From: Sipunculus nudus | Lineage: Eukaryota > Annelida > Sipuncula > Golfingiida > Sipunculidae | Reading direction: 5' to 3' | Length of the DNA stretch: 64,000 nt | NCBI GenBank assembly: GCA_026874595.1 | Contig: CM049311.1 | Coordinates: 46,751,676-46,815,675, forward strand | Shown here: positions 48,100-58,982 of the stretch, piece by piece | Layout: each line of letters starts with the position of its first letter | How positions within the stretch are numbered: the stretch's first letter is position 1 | Program-made: the position numbers and the translations under genes | The notes under the pieces: model-generated | Told to the model about the DNA's origin: nothing | What the model saw: only the letters and a program-made list of their open reading frames with translations | Database searches by the model: none

Positions 48100-48860
48100 C
48101 GGCATTAACAAAATATTGATGCTTATGGGCAGATGTTGTATACAAGATATTGATGCTAGTGGGTCGATGGCATAAGCAAATTATTGATGCCAGTGGGCCG
48201 ATGGTGTGGACAAGATATTGATGCCAGTGGGCCGATGGCGTGGACAAGATATTGATGCCAGTGGGCAGATGGTTGGACAAGATATTGATGCCAGTGGGCA
48301 GATGGTTGGACAAGATATTGATGCCAGTGGACCGATGGTGTGGACAAAAGTTTGATGCCAGTGGACCGATGGTGTGGAAAAGATATTAATGCCTATGGGC
48401 CGATGGTTTGGATAAGATATTGATGAATGTGGGCCGATGATGTGGCAAGATATTGATGCCGATGGAGATGAAGAGATATTAATGCCTGTGGGACGATGGT
48501 GTGAACAAGATATTGATGCCAGTGGGCCGTCGATATGGACAAGATATGAATGCCAGTGGGCCGATCATCTGGACAAGATATTAATGCAAGTGGGCTAATG
48601 GCATAAACAAAATATTGATGCCTATGGGTCGATGGTGCGGACAAGATAGCAATGACCATGGGCCGATGGTATGGACAAGATATTGATGCCAGTGGGCCGA
48701 TTGTGATGACAAGATATTAGTTGCTCATTGGCCGATGGTGTGGACAAGTTATTGATGGATGACTGAGGGCCGATGGTGTGTACAAGATATTGATAGAAAT
48801 GGGCCGATGGAATAAACAAAATATTGATGCCTATGGGCCGTTTGTCAGTGAACAGATATC
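48100..48860 (+). repeat. ~34-bp minisatellite
   Basis: Unit approximately GATGCCAGTGGGCCGATGGT followed by GTGGACAAGATATT, with about 22 diverged copies. The minus-strand translation gives HWHQYLV repeats, which is not a gene. Confidence 0.9.
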
Positions 48861-49084
48861 GTTTGTGAGTGAAAAACTCAGTTGAGATTTGAATTCACGT
48901 TCTTCTGGCTATGCTGTACAAAAGAGCCATGGAAGCCGGGTTTTCTCTCCGCAGGTTGTTAAAATAGTCATAGGTTCATTCAGATGGAGATATCCATTGA
49001 CCTCAGAGTACGAAGAGGATGGTACAGAGTATGAACAGATAAGGAGGTGCCGTACCATTGATGTTTTTTTTTAGCTCAGCCGAC

Positions 49085-50090
49085 TTTGAGTCACCTAAGT
49101 TATAGAGATAACCCTTTGTCCATTTGTCTGCCCGTCCATCCATAAATCGTAACCATTAGTCCCAGAAACTTCTAAATGTACATCCAGGGAGGTCCTTGCT
49201 AAATCTCCTTGAAAACCCTAAAACTAAGTCATGGTGACCTAAATTCTGCAAGCTTCCTTGCAAAAACATGATTTGAGCAACAAGGCAGTCGGACAGGGCA
49301 CAAATTTTACCCATTTAGCCTAGAAGCATACATTATGTGAGGTCTTCGGTAAACGTCCTTCGAATCTTTAAATTAGGTCACTGTGACCTATTGCTTTAGG
49401 AAAAAGACATGAATTCAAGCATCCATCCAGGCAGTCAAGCAGGGCACAAATTGTATCTATTAGCTCTTCAATTATTTTACAAAACATCACGGAAAATCTT
49501 TATCAAATGTCATCGGAAACCCTGAATTATGTCATGGTGACCTATATTCTGCAAGAGACGGACCAAAATTTATAGGAAATAACGGTTCAGTAAATAAAAA
49601 GTGCGCTAATAATAAATGTTGGACCTAGAACCTTCGAACTTAATATTTAATGAGGTCTTGGGCAAACCCAACCAACCCATGAGATTAGCTCATGTCGGCC
49701 TATATTATGTGAGGTACGAACTGGAAATTTTGAGCACCCAGAAAGTTAGACATGGTCATAATCTTAAGTGTTCGATCATGTTGTGTCTCCTCGGACAACC
49801 AAAATAAGGACACTGTGACATATATTCTGCAAGATATGTGAAAGAACATGAGTTGAGCATTCTACATTTCAAATTTTCACAATTTGATGTAGTTGGACAT
49901 GGAAATTTCGAATTTGACCAAGATCCCGGGAGCTCCCTGTAAAAATTCCTTGAAAACCTGAAATAAGGTCAGTGTTACTATGGACTGTGAACTTTAGGGC
50001 CCTATTAGTCAGACTGGCACAAATCTTTGCAGTTGGACCTAGAGACTTCCTTTTCTTTATTCTGCTTACTCTTATATTATGCCAGGCAAC
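49085..50090 (-). repeat. Inverted, diverged copy of family R1
   Basis: Reading the minus strand recovers the R1 order: ATTTGTGCC, TTCTAGG-like, AGGACCTCCCTGG and AGGTCACCATGAC-like motifs. On the plus strand there are four or five units of AAACTAAGTCATGGTGACCT. It opens on the left with AGCTCAGCCGACTTTGAGTC and CTTTGTCCATTTGTCTGCCC, the complement of the R1 terminal tail. Confidence 0.65.
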
Positions 50091-50495
50091 TACTGGCAAC
50101 TGTATGTTTGTAAACTCACATTATTTTATGTTCCATTATTTAAGTTAACGCACACATAAATAAAATATGGTGTTAAAGTATATACGAATATGCATGCCTC
50201 TCTATGGACATGTAATATTATTTCCATGGCATGTTTTCCCTATTTGCCGTTCGGACAGGAAATCAGTCAGAAACATGAACTAAAGAGTCTGTGATACCTG
50301 GACCTGCTGCCCATTTGGTTGAGTCGTTAGTATTATTATTTATTTGTGCTAATACTAGTCTCTAAACAATATTTTACTTTGGAGTGCTCTGATAAAGAAA
50401 AATCACGTGACCGCTTAATCTCTCTTTGTTTTAAGTGTAATAAACATTTAATAGGATATGATGCCTTTATTCTGGGTGCTGAAATGTATAGTGGG

Positions 50496-50532
<37 letters not shown>
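50091..50532. other. Flank with (TA)n microsatellite
   Basis: Unique AT-rich sequence ending in a TA repeat (about 50499-50532) that directly abuts the left LTR of element 2. Confidence 0.5.
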
Positions 50533-50536
<4 letters not shown>

Positions 50537-51398
50537 ATAGATGTCTCTTTCATTGTATGCAGCAGTGTGTTTGTTCAGCGCTAGCGTTGTCTGTTGCTAT
50601 GACGGCATAGCCTGGCCCACGCGTGGGGTCTCACGTGTAAACAGCGGTCATGCTAGTCTGGGGCTTTCTCGCCTGGCCGAGCCGGGCCGGCTCACGTGTG
50701 AACCCTGATATGTAGAAACACAGCGATGTTGTTCTAGATGTTTCCTGTAACGCGTGTGTACTGAGTATTATGTATTGTTCTTTAGATTGTTCGGGAAATG
50801 GAAAGTTCTCGGCTTGAGATGAGAAGCTATAAAAAGGGGCTGGGTTTTAGACCCGAGAGAGAGATGAGAGAATATTCCAGCGGACACAGAAGTGTGGGAC
50901 CTTTTCCGATACACACAGCAGTAAGAGATTTTCTTCAAATTTATGACGGATTTTATATAATCTTCAGTTTGCCTTTCGGATCTCTGCCAGGATTTCAGTT
51001 TTAGATTACAGTAGATTGATTTTGTAATTACATTGGACTGTTATTCTCTGAGAAGATTTGTGTGAACTGTTCATGCGGCTTATACATTTTAAAGGACATC
51101 GCTGTGACAGTGATGGTATCCAGGTACTATGCACTTTGTTTATTTTACTGTGTGATGGAGTTGATTTGCTGTTATACTGTTGTTTCACTGTGAAATTTTA
51201 TTGATTTAGTGTATTGTAACGTTAGGATTGTTTTAAGAATAAATTATAGTTATTTGTTAACAAAAAACATTGACTTCCTTATTCATTCCTCTAGACATTT
51301 CACGCTGCCTAGTGTTAGAGAATCTAATTCTTTTATCTCCATAACAACATTTAGGCTCGTCACGACTATGTGATCTGTTTATATTAGGTTCCGTAATA
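50533..51398 (+). repeat. Element 2 5' LTR (866 bp)
   Basis: Begins TGTTATAGATGTC and ends TTCCGTAATA (TAACA in the 3' copy), giving TGTTA/TAACA ends. It contains a strong core promoter, CTATAAAAAGGGGCTGGG near 50828, and AATAAA near 51240. Compared with the 3' LTR it retains 26 bp around TTGTTCGGGAAATGG. Confidence 0.85.
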
Positions 51399-51404
51399 TA
51401 AAAT

Positions 51405-51422
51405 TTGGGGCTCGTCCGGGAT
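51405..51422 (+). other. Element 2 primer-binding site, tRNA-Pro-like
   Basis: TTGGGGCTCGTCCGGGAT lies 6 nt after the LTR. It matches the well-known tRNA-Pro primer-binding site in 17 of 18 positions by recall. Confidence 0.75.
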
Positions 51423-51579
51423 GGCTTAATAGTTTTGAAAATTTATTAGGCCTTGACCTAGACACATTGTTTACAATACATTTTTTACAAGATTAAATAT
51501 TGTTTACATTACATTGTTTACAGGATTTATCTCAGTGGTTGATTTGTTATTGTTTTAACATCTTAACATGGCATCTTAA

Positions 51580-52633
51580 CATTTCAAACCTGAGACATTT
51601 GTTGACGATCCCGACCCTGATCAATTTGAACAGTTGCCAAAGGAAAATTTGTTGGTTTGGGACAACACTTAGGGCTAAGTGTGAAAAAAGCTTTGAGAAA
51701 GCCTGATATCATTGCTAAAATCATGCAAGATCTAGTTAGCAAAGGTTTGATTGAAGTGAATGAAGTGTAAACATAAAAAAATGACAGCCTTGCTATGCAG
51801 CTGGAATTAAACAAGTTAGAAATGCAACATGAGCTAGCATTAAAACAATCAGAATTAGAAAAACAAAGAGAAGAGAGTGAAGAACATGAAAGATAAAAAC
51901 AGTCAGAATTAGAAAAAGAAAAACAAAGAGAAGAGAGGGAAGAAAATGAAAGGTTAGGAGAGAAAGACAAGAAAAAGGAATGGAAATTGAGTTAAAACGA
52001 CTGGAGTTGGAAAGACTAAAATTAGAACACAGTCTAAATGCTGTCCCAACTCACAGTTTTGATGTTACTAAACACATTAGACTTGCCCCACCTTTTCAAG
52101 AAAAAGAGGTTGATAAATATTTCTTACATTTTGAGAAAGTAGCGAAAAATTTAAAATGGCCTAAGGAAAATTGGACCATGCTGTTACAAAGTGTATTGAC
52201 TGCCAAGGCCAGAGAAATTTATACAGAGCTTTCAGTAGAAGCCGCTGTATAAATTGACCAGGTTTAACGGTTAATCCTAAAAGGTTCGAGTTGTTCCGTT
52301 GCTACACCTCATTCCACGTCCACTGTGTCTAAGTCCAACAAAGACCAGTCATTTTCGAAGAAAATCTGTAATTACTGCAAGATGGGAGGTCATCTAATAT
52401 CTGACTGCTGGAAACTTGCGAATAAACCAAATAGCAAACCTGTTTTTGTTTCAAAATCTTTGCATAGCATAGTAAAAGAGCCATGCTCTTTTAATGTAAA
52501 TAAGGGGTATAACTCCTTTATTGACTCTAAAATGGAGTTTGACGCTACAGAGGCCAACGTGCCGTCTGAACCCCATGAAGAATTCGTAGCTTGTGGGGTA
52601 AAAACCTCTGTTGATTACCGCAAGGAAATTTAA
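51580..52633 (+). pseudogene. Element 2 Gag with coiled coil and CCHC knuckle
   Basis: Readable pieces, in broken frames: FVDDPDPDQFEQLPKENLL, a helix-rich segment, a Glu/Lys/Arg-rich coiled coil (about 51790-52030, interrupted by stops), then RLAPPFQEKEVDKYFLHFEK and NLKWPKENWTMLLQSVL, a block resembling the Gag segment related to SCAN domains. The C-terminal half of that domain is missing. A perfect zinc knuckle, CNYCKMGGHLISDC (CX2CX4HX4C), follows near 52370. Gag would form the particle and bind RNA. Stops at the ends of the 51500-51706 and 51980-52252 frames mean it is non-functional. Confidence 0.75.
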
Positions 52634-53617
52634 TAAGGCTAGGTCCTTTCAAGACTCCTGCGAGGAGTTTCTTTAAATAAGACTAAGTCCTTTTATGACT
52701 CTTGCGAGAATATTTCAAGTGAGGCCAGGTCCTCTTATGACAAACAGAAGTTTGTTTCTGCTGAGGAAAATTCCTCTGTTGACTCCCATGAGGAGTTTGA
52801 TGGTTAAAAGGATGTAGACTCCTTTAATGACTCTGAAAAAGAGTTTGTGACTGACACTGTCAGTGTCAGTTCTTTGTTTGATGAAACTGTGATAGAAGAT
52901 TCCGCTCCTGACTCTAAAATGGAGTTATTTGAGCCATTCATACATGACGGTTTTGTATCACTTTCAAGTGATTTTTCGGACTCCCATATTAGAATTTTGA
53001 GGGACACTGGTTTAGGCCAAACTCTCATATTAGTAAACACTTTGCCATTTTCTAATTGTTTTTTACTGGTGCACATGCACTTGTTAATGGTGTGTTTTCA
53101 GACAAGCACAGTTCCGCTTCACAGTATCAATTTAAAATCAGATTTAATTTCTGGGAATATTACTGTGGGCATAAGAACTACTTTGACTTTTAAGGGAATT
53201 CAGTTGCTGCTAGACAATGATGTTGCAGGTGACAAAGTACAGCCTGTACCAATAGTGACAGAAAAGCCGTCACTTGATCAGGACACTGATCCTGACAGTC
53301 GAGAAATCCCTGGTTTGTATCCTCCATGTGCTGTAACTAGATCTATGGCCAAGAAAAGCACACATGAGGATAATGGTCCAGAAAACGACACTCTGGGAGT
53401 CACTAGCGACTCGTCTAACGACTCGCCCGTACAGGATGCAACATGTTCAATGTCAGAACTAATCGCGGAACAGCATAAGGACCCTGATATTTCATGTTTG
53501 TTTCCCAGGGCAGTTTCTAAAGATGAACTGTCACAGAACCCAGTTTGTTTCTATGTTAAAAATGGAGTGCTTATGCGTAAATGGCGACCATCTGATGTAT
53601 GCGCTGATGATGAGTAG
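52634..53617 (+). pseudogene. Element 2 protease and linker
   Basis: Frame 52847-53617 (256 residues) carries HIRILRDTGLGQTLIL, the catalytic DTG of an aspartic protease, and LLLDNDVAGDKV, where a Gly is usual before the Asn-Asp pair. It then runs to CAVTRSMAKK and a linker that leads into integrase. The segment 52640-52800 repeats GACTCYTGCGAGRA-like phrases. A stop (TAG 53615-53617) separates it from the integrase frame, with no shift. Confidence 0.7.
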
Positions 53618-53638
53618 GCCATCAAACATCAAATAGTA

Positions 53639-54812
53639 ATGCCAAAAAGTTATCGCAATGAAATTCTAAGCATGGCACATGACGCTCCTTTATCTAGCCA
53701 TTTAGGTATAAATAAAACTTGTCAGAAAGTTAGTACACACTTCTGTTGGCCTAACCTCAGGAAAGATGTTGTACAATATTGTAAATCATGCAACACATGC
53801 CAGATGGTAGGCCAGCCCAATCAGAATCCTCCTAAAGCCCCACTTTGGCCTATTCCTGCTTTCGAGGATCCTTTTAGTAGGATTATTGTTGACTGTTGGA
53901 CCACTGCCCAAACAAAATCTTGACATGAATACTTGCTGACAATTATGTGCGCATCTACCAGGTTCCCTGAGGCAATACCATTGGACAAAATTAATGCCAA
54001 AAGTGTTGTCAAGGCTTTGACAAAGTTTTTTTTTACAAAGTTTGGACTACCAAAATCCGTCCAGTCTGACCAAGGGTCTAATTTTATGTCTGGCATATTC
54101 CAGCAAGTTATGCTTGAGCTGGGTATAAAACAGTACAAGTCTTCGCCATACCATCCTGAAAGTCAGGGCGCCCTCGGGCGTTTTCACCAGACATTAAAAA
54201 ATTTATTAGGACTTATTGTTATGACACACAGAAAGATTGGGTTGAAGGAATCCACCTATTGCTGTTTGCTGTCAGACAATCCTTTCAAGAGTCCTGGGTT
54301 TCAGTCCCTTTGAACTAGTTTTGGACACCCAGTTCGCGGTCCATTAAAACGGCTAAAAGAAAAACTCTTGTGTGAAAATTCTGATTCTCTTAGTTTTTTT
54401 GCAGTATGTCTCAGACTTTCGCTATAAACTAAATGCTTGTGAGATTGCAAAGTCTAATCTAAATTCTGCACAAAGTAAAATGAAAACAAAGTATGACAAG
54501 CACACTTTTAGTAAGACGTTTGAGCCTGGTGAAAAGGTTCTAGCCTTACTTCCCATCCCTAGCAGACCTCTGCAAGCTAGGTATTTTGGTCCTTACATTG
54601 TTGACAAGAAGGTCAGTGATTTAAATTACAAACTGTTGACACCGGATAGGCGCAAGAAGAAACAACTGTGCCATGTTAAAATGTTGAAACCATATAATGA
54701 CAGAAATAGCACATCAAATGTTGTACATAATGTTACTGCTGTTAACTGCGTAAAAACTGACCCTGAGCCAGTTTGTTACAGGTACTCTTTTTATTGTGTA
54801 TCACGGGCGTAA
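53639..54812 (+). pseudogene. Element 2 integrase
   Basis: Three consecutive frames. 53639-53923 holds the zinc-binding HHCC part (HLGINKTCQKVSTHFCWPNL, CKSCNTCQ) and IIVDCW, with the first catalytic Asp. 53933-54313 holds VQSDQGSNFMSG (second Asp) and SSPYHPESQGALGRFHQTLK, where Gly or Leu-Gly stands near the usual Glu-Arg. 54372-54812 has the C-terminal part (RYFGPYIVDKKVSDLNYKLL and KQLCHVKMLKPYND). Frame breaks at 53924 and 54314 inactivate it. It lies before RT, the diagnostic feature of this element. Confidence 0.85.
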
Positions 54813-54957
54813 CTTGTGTTGTGACACCCTCGCCGGGCCGTTTGTTGCATTCTATGTTTAATCCGTACTGGTTGAACTATCGTTGTCGTGCTGGCTAGGG
54901 GCTCTCTCGCCTGTCGTGAGGTCACGTGATGACCCTGGTATGTAGAGATACACACAG

Positions 54958-55134
54958 TGTTCTGATCTCCAACACTTTAATTGGTCATTACACACATAAA
55001 TTGTTCAAGTCCTGAAACACGATATGCCATGTGTTTTCATCTATCTCGTAGCCTCCGGTTCCCCCACTTCCGGTGGGGTCACCTACAGTCATAAGGGGTT
55101 GTCTCAAAAGTCGCAATATTCAATTATCATTACA
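54958..55134 (-). repeat. Element 3 3' LTR (177 bp)
   Basis: Plus-strand ends TGTTCTGATCTCC and TATCATTACA. The inner 47 bp (GTCATAAGGGGTTGTCTC to ATTACA) recur as the truncated right LTR. Confidence 0.75.
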
Positions 55135-55349
55135 CAATTACTTAATGGCCTTATTGACTAAAATATTAAAAGTATTATTTCTCAGAATTACCTTAAAGAT
55201 AGACTTGTGAATGTTATTGAAGGTTTTAAAGATCTGATTAGAATTTATCAGATATACACTTTAAGAGACTGCACTGCTGGTTGTCCTGGTTGTTACAAAT
55301 GTTTATATATGTGATTAAGAATGGCAAGTCTCTAACATTCCTGAATGAG

Positions 55350-56744
55350 TCATTTTGGTGCACCACACTGCCTGCTGGAGCGTCGAAGCTGTGGGACAAC
55401 TGCGTCCTGTCTATTGATTGGAGTGTCATCTACCTGATTGTCTTCATCATCATCATGGACCACTCTCCTTTGCCGCACTAATAGTAAATCTCTTCGGTTG
55501 CAACGCAGCATGGCTCCAGACCTAGAGCGCACTAAATATGATCTAGGCGCCACCTGCTTTTGAACAGTGCCTTCCTCTGGCCAAGTGCCCTTGCGAGAGT
55601 TGACAACATTCCTCAGACGAACTTTGTTCCCGGGATGCAGCGGGGGCAATGCTTGGGCATTCTGGTCATGATACAGTTTTTGCTTCTGTTTTTGTTTTAC
55701 TTTTACTTGGTACATCTCATCCATATTGGGCACATTCAAAAGCGATTCAGGTATGGGGAGATTTGAACGGATTCGTCTGCCCTTTAGTAGTTGTGCAGGG
55801 GATAACCCACACTCAAGTGGTGTGCTGCGGTAAATTAAAAGTCCTTTCTGAAAATCTCCAACTCCTTCTATGGCCTTTTTCAGGGGTCTCTTGACTATTT
55901 TAACACCGGTTTCTGCCATTCCATTTGACTGATGAAAATGGGGACTGGATGTGTTCAGGGTAAAATCATATTCCTCCGCAAATTTAGCCATTTCCCTACT
56001 GGCGAACTGAGGACCATTATCGCTGAAGAGCTCAACAGGTATCCCGTGCCTAGCAAAGACATTTTTCAGTCCAGTAACCACAGAGTAACTATCTGTGCTT
56101 CTTAGAGGAATTGCTTAAGGATAGCAGGAGTAATAATCTGTCACGATCAAAAAGTTCTGAGCATTGTTTTCAAAAAGATCTGCTGCTACTTTCTCATATG
56201 GCCTGCTTGTGACCGGGTGGGGCATTAGCGGTTCTGCAGCTTGTTTGGGTCTGTGTCTCTGACAGATTTGACAATTTCTTACTTTGTCTGATATATCCTG
56301 GTTTATGCGAGGCCAATACATGACTTCTCGTGCCCTTCTTTTGCATTTCTCTTCCCCTAAATGTCCCTCATGTAATTTTAACAGCATCGCAGTCCGCATG
56401 CTGGTGGGTATAACCAACTTACACCCTTTAAAAATAGTGTCTTGAACAACCGACAACTCAGCCCTACAGTTCCAGAAATCCATGACATTTGTTGGACAGT
56501 CTTTCTGGAATTCTGGCCATCCATTTCGAATAAACTCAATCACCTGTTGAAGAACAGGGTCTTTAGCCGTTTCCAGCTGAATTTTATTGCGCTTTTGCAC
56601 GGACACTGGCAGTGAAGTAATTATCATATCCACATATGAAGCAGTATCACATTCTACTGTAGACTGGTTGGGAATTGCTGTCTTGTCTACTGCCCGAGAC
56701 AGTGTGTCTGCGGCGACAATATATTGGCCAGGTGTGTGAGACAC
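55350..56744 (-). pseudogene. Element 3 integrase
   Basis: Minus frames 56744-56115 and 56081-55350 are in the same frame and separated by one TAA. The first has the zinc-binding part (LHEGHLGEEKCKRRAREVMY, CQICQRH) and AADLFE and IVTDYYS. The second has VELFSDNGPQFASREM, SPHFHQSNGMAETGVKIVK (the E of DDE) and a C-terminal SRKGTWPEEGTVQKQ and SYLVRSRSGAMLRCNRRDLL region. One nonsense codon at 56114-56116 is the main visible lesion. Confidence 0.85.
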
Positions 56745-56964
56745 GTCTAAATCACCTGTTGAAGAACAGGATCTTTAGCCGTTTCCAGCTGAATTTCATT
56801 GCGCTTTTGCACGGACACTGGCAGTGAAGTAATTATCATATCCATATATGAAGCAGTATCACATTCTACTGTAGACTGTTTGGGAATTGCTGTCTTGTGT
56901 ATACTGCCCGAGACAGTGTGTCTGCGGCCACTATAAATTTGACAGGTGTGTAAGACACGTCTAA
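56541..56964 (-). repeat. 212-bp tandem duplication inside element 3 pol
   Basis: The stretch starting CACCTGTTGAAGAACAGG at 56541 recurs at 56753, about 95% identical, each ending GACACGTCTAAA. It duplicates the RNase H/integrase junction (AADTLSRAV occurs twice in translation), so it is an additional pol lesion. Confidence 0.85.
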
Positions 56965-57319
56965 ATCGTATTTTTGGAGTTTTAGCAGAAGTCGCTGTAT
57001 GCGAAGAGGACAGTCATTCAGGGGTTTAACAAAATTTGGTATCAATGGTTTGTGATCCGTTTCTGCTTCCACACTGAGCCCATATATATACTGGTGAAAA
57101 CGTTCACACGCGAATGTAATGGCCAGGAGCTCTTTTTTCAATCATAGCATACTGTGTTTCGGCACTGGACATGGAACGGGAGGCATAGGCTATGGGTTGC
57201 CACTGGGCTTCAGTATGAGCCAGGCATTCCTCCTGTTCCTTGAACCAGCACCATTCATTTTTCTTTTCAACCAGATGTCTCAATGGGGCCGCAGTAGCTG
57301 ATAGGTCCGAATTTTCCAA
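56866..57319 (-). pseudogene. Element 3 RNase H
   Basis: Minus frame 57319-57104 has WQPIAYASRSMSSAETQYA and then shifts; frame 57141-56866 has MKKELLAITFACERFHQYIY, ETDHKPLIPNF, LRIQRLLLKLQKYDLDVSYT and AADTLSRAV. A frameshift near 57130 splits the domain. Confidence 0.8.
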
Positions 57320-58091
57320 GGTAATTAATCATCCCAAGGAAACGTTGAACCTCCCTAACACAGGTAGGCCTTTCCATGTTCTCAATTGCTGAAATCTTTG
57401 TTGGGTCAGGTTTGATCCCATCTTTGCTGATCACATCACCAATGAAAACAAACTGTGACACTCCGAATTCACATATTTGCCTGTTTAGCTTCAGATTTGC
57501 ATTTCTTGCTGCCTCAAGGACCATTCTCAGGCGCCTGTCGTGTTCCATTTGATTGGCACCCCACACAATAATGTCATCCATGGTTGTGTTCACACCCTCT
57601 ATGCCCTCAAAGATCATTTGAATTCGCTTGTGATAGACTTCCGGTGCCGATTTGATCCCAAATCGCAATCTCAAAAAACGATACCTACCTCTTGGGGTAT
57701 TAAATGTGCACAGCTTTGAGCTTTTTGTGTCCAATTTCATTCGCCAGAACCCCTGAGAGGCGTCCAGTTTGCTAAAAACTTTAGCACCCGCAAACTCTGC
57801 CATGATTTCCTCCCTAGTCGGGAGCTTGAAATGTTCTCTCTTTATGGCACGGTTCAGATCACGGGGATCGAGGCATATCCTCAAGTTGCCATTTTTCTTT
57901 TCTACGGTCACCAGAGAACTCACCCAGTCTGTAGGTTCATCCTCCTTCATGATAATGCCCATTGCTTCCATTCTGTCGAGTTCTCGTGCAAGTTTATCTC
58001 TGAGAGCAAATGGAACTTTACGACAGGGATGTATCACTGGTGTCACAGTTTCATCAATATTTATTGTGTGTTCACCCTGCACGCAGCCCAA
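57267..58091 (-). pseudogene. Element 3 reverse transcriptase
   Basis: An open 274-residue minus frame includes VEKKNGNLRICLDPRDLNRA, KVFSKLDASQGFWRMKLD, FGIKSAPEVYHKRIQ, catalytic TTMDDIIVWG (the usual Tyr/Val position before MDD is not canonical), FIGDVISKDGIKPDPTKI and RFLGMINYLGKF. All core RT blocks are present in one frame, the least damaged part of element 3. Confidence 0.88.
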
Positions 58092-58096
58092 CCCTG

Positions 58097-58935
58097 TTAA
58101 TATATCTTGAAAATCTTTTTCAACTGATCATATAGGCCTACAGTATTCTTTTCCAGCAGAAATACGCGTTTCACGAGGCCAAGTATTTCACAGCCTTGAA
58201 GTCCTAGTATTGGCTGTCGGTCACCATCAACAATCATAATGTACATTTTGACCTGCTGGTCTTTGTGTTTCACTGTGATGAGGCATTTTCCACAAACTGG
58301 GACTCGCTCCCAAGTATAGGATGTAACTCTGGCATTAACTCTATGCAACTTTGGTTTGGTTTGTAATGTACTATACACTGTTTTGGAAATTAAATTGACC
58401 TGTGCCCCAGTATCCAGTTTCATTGGAACAACAGTTTCATTTAGAACCAGAGGTACGACCCGGTCTTTATTCAAATTATCTTGATTGTCAATAGAATCAA
58501 TAAAGAGTTCAGGTTCCTGATAACCTTCAATTTGTTGGGTGACCTCATAATCCAGAGTGTGCACTTGGGACCGTGTCATACGACAGCACTTTGCAAAATG
58601 GTTCATCCTGCCACAGTTACGACACTGTTTGCCAAATGCTGGGCATGACCTGGCAACATGGGTGAATCCACAGTATCCACATAAGCGAGGTCTATTGAAC
58701 GTTTTTGAGATGGCCCCCTTTTCTTCAGCTAAATTCTGGTCTTGTTTACTGATTTTCAGAGTTGCTTGACTCTGGCTAAAATTTCTCTCTTTGATGTCTG
58801 CTCTGTATTTTCACAGATTTCTACTGACTGCATGGACAGAACTCTCATCTGGATTAATCTCTCTGGCCCTATTTCTAGTTGTTTCTGCAGCTTTACACAT
58901 GTCAACAGTATCATCCAATGTCAGATTTTTCTTCT
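58097..58935 (-). pseudogene. Element 3 Gag C-terminus, zinc knuckles and protease
   Basis: Minus reading from about 58935 gives NLTLDDTVDMCKAAETTRNR (Gag C-terminus, then a stop), CGYCGFTHVARSCPAFGKQC and CRNCGRMNHFAKCC (two CCHC-type knuckles), and in frame 58606-58097 VPMKLDTGAQVNLISKTVYS, the protease active site, and GLQGCEILGLV. It then runs to the RT start. The protease frame ends at a stop just before RT. Confidence 0.8.
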
Positions 58936-58982
58936 GTCATAAGGGTTTGTCTCAAAAGTCGCAATATTCAATTATCATTACA
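58936..58982 (-). repeat. Element 3 truncated 5' LTR
   Basis: Matches 55088-55134 with about one substitution (AAGGGTTTG versus AAGGGGTTG). Sequence to its left is already gag, so the rest of the LTR, the primer-binding site and most of gag are deleted. Confidence 0.75.

Larger units (their letters stand above)
54958..58982 (-). mobile_element. Ty3/gypsy retrotransposon (element 3), inserted in the third LTR
   Basis: Flanked on both sides by CACAG (54953-54957 and 58983-58987), a 5-bp target duplication. Its left end is a 177-bp LTR. The right LTR is cut to 47 bp (58936-58982). On the minus strand the order is Gag C-terminus/zinc knuckles, protease, RT, RNase H, integrase. Stops and a frameshift break pol. 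No clear polypurine tract was seen. Confidence 0.85.

Noticed and set aside
48156-48819. Minus-strand frames with HWHQYLV repeats
   Set aside because: Product of the ~34-bp minisatellite, not a histidine-rich protein gene.
51584-51970. 128-codon Ser/Phe/Cys-rich minus-strand frame
   Set aside because: It is the reverse shadow of the Glu/Lys coiled-coil of element 2 Gag.
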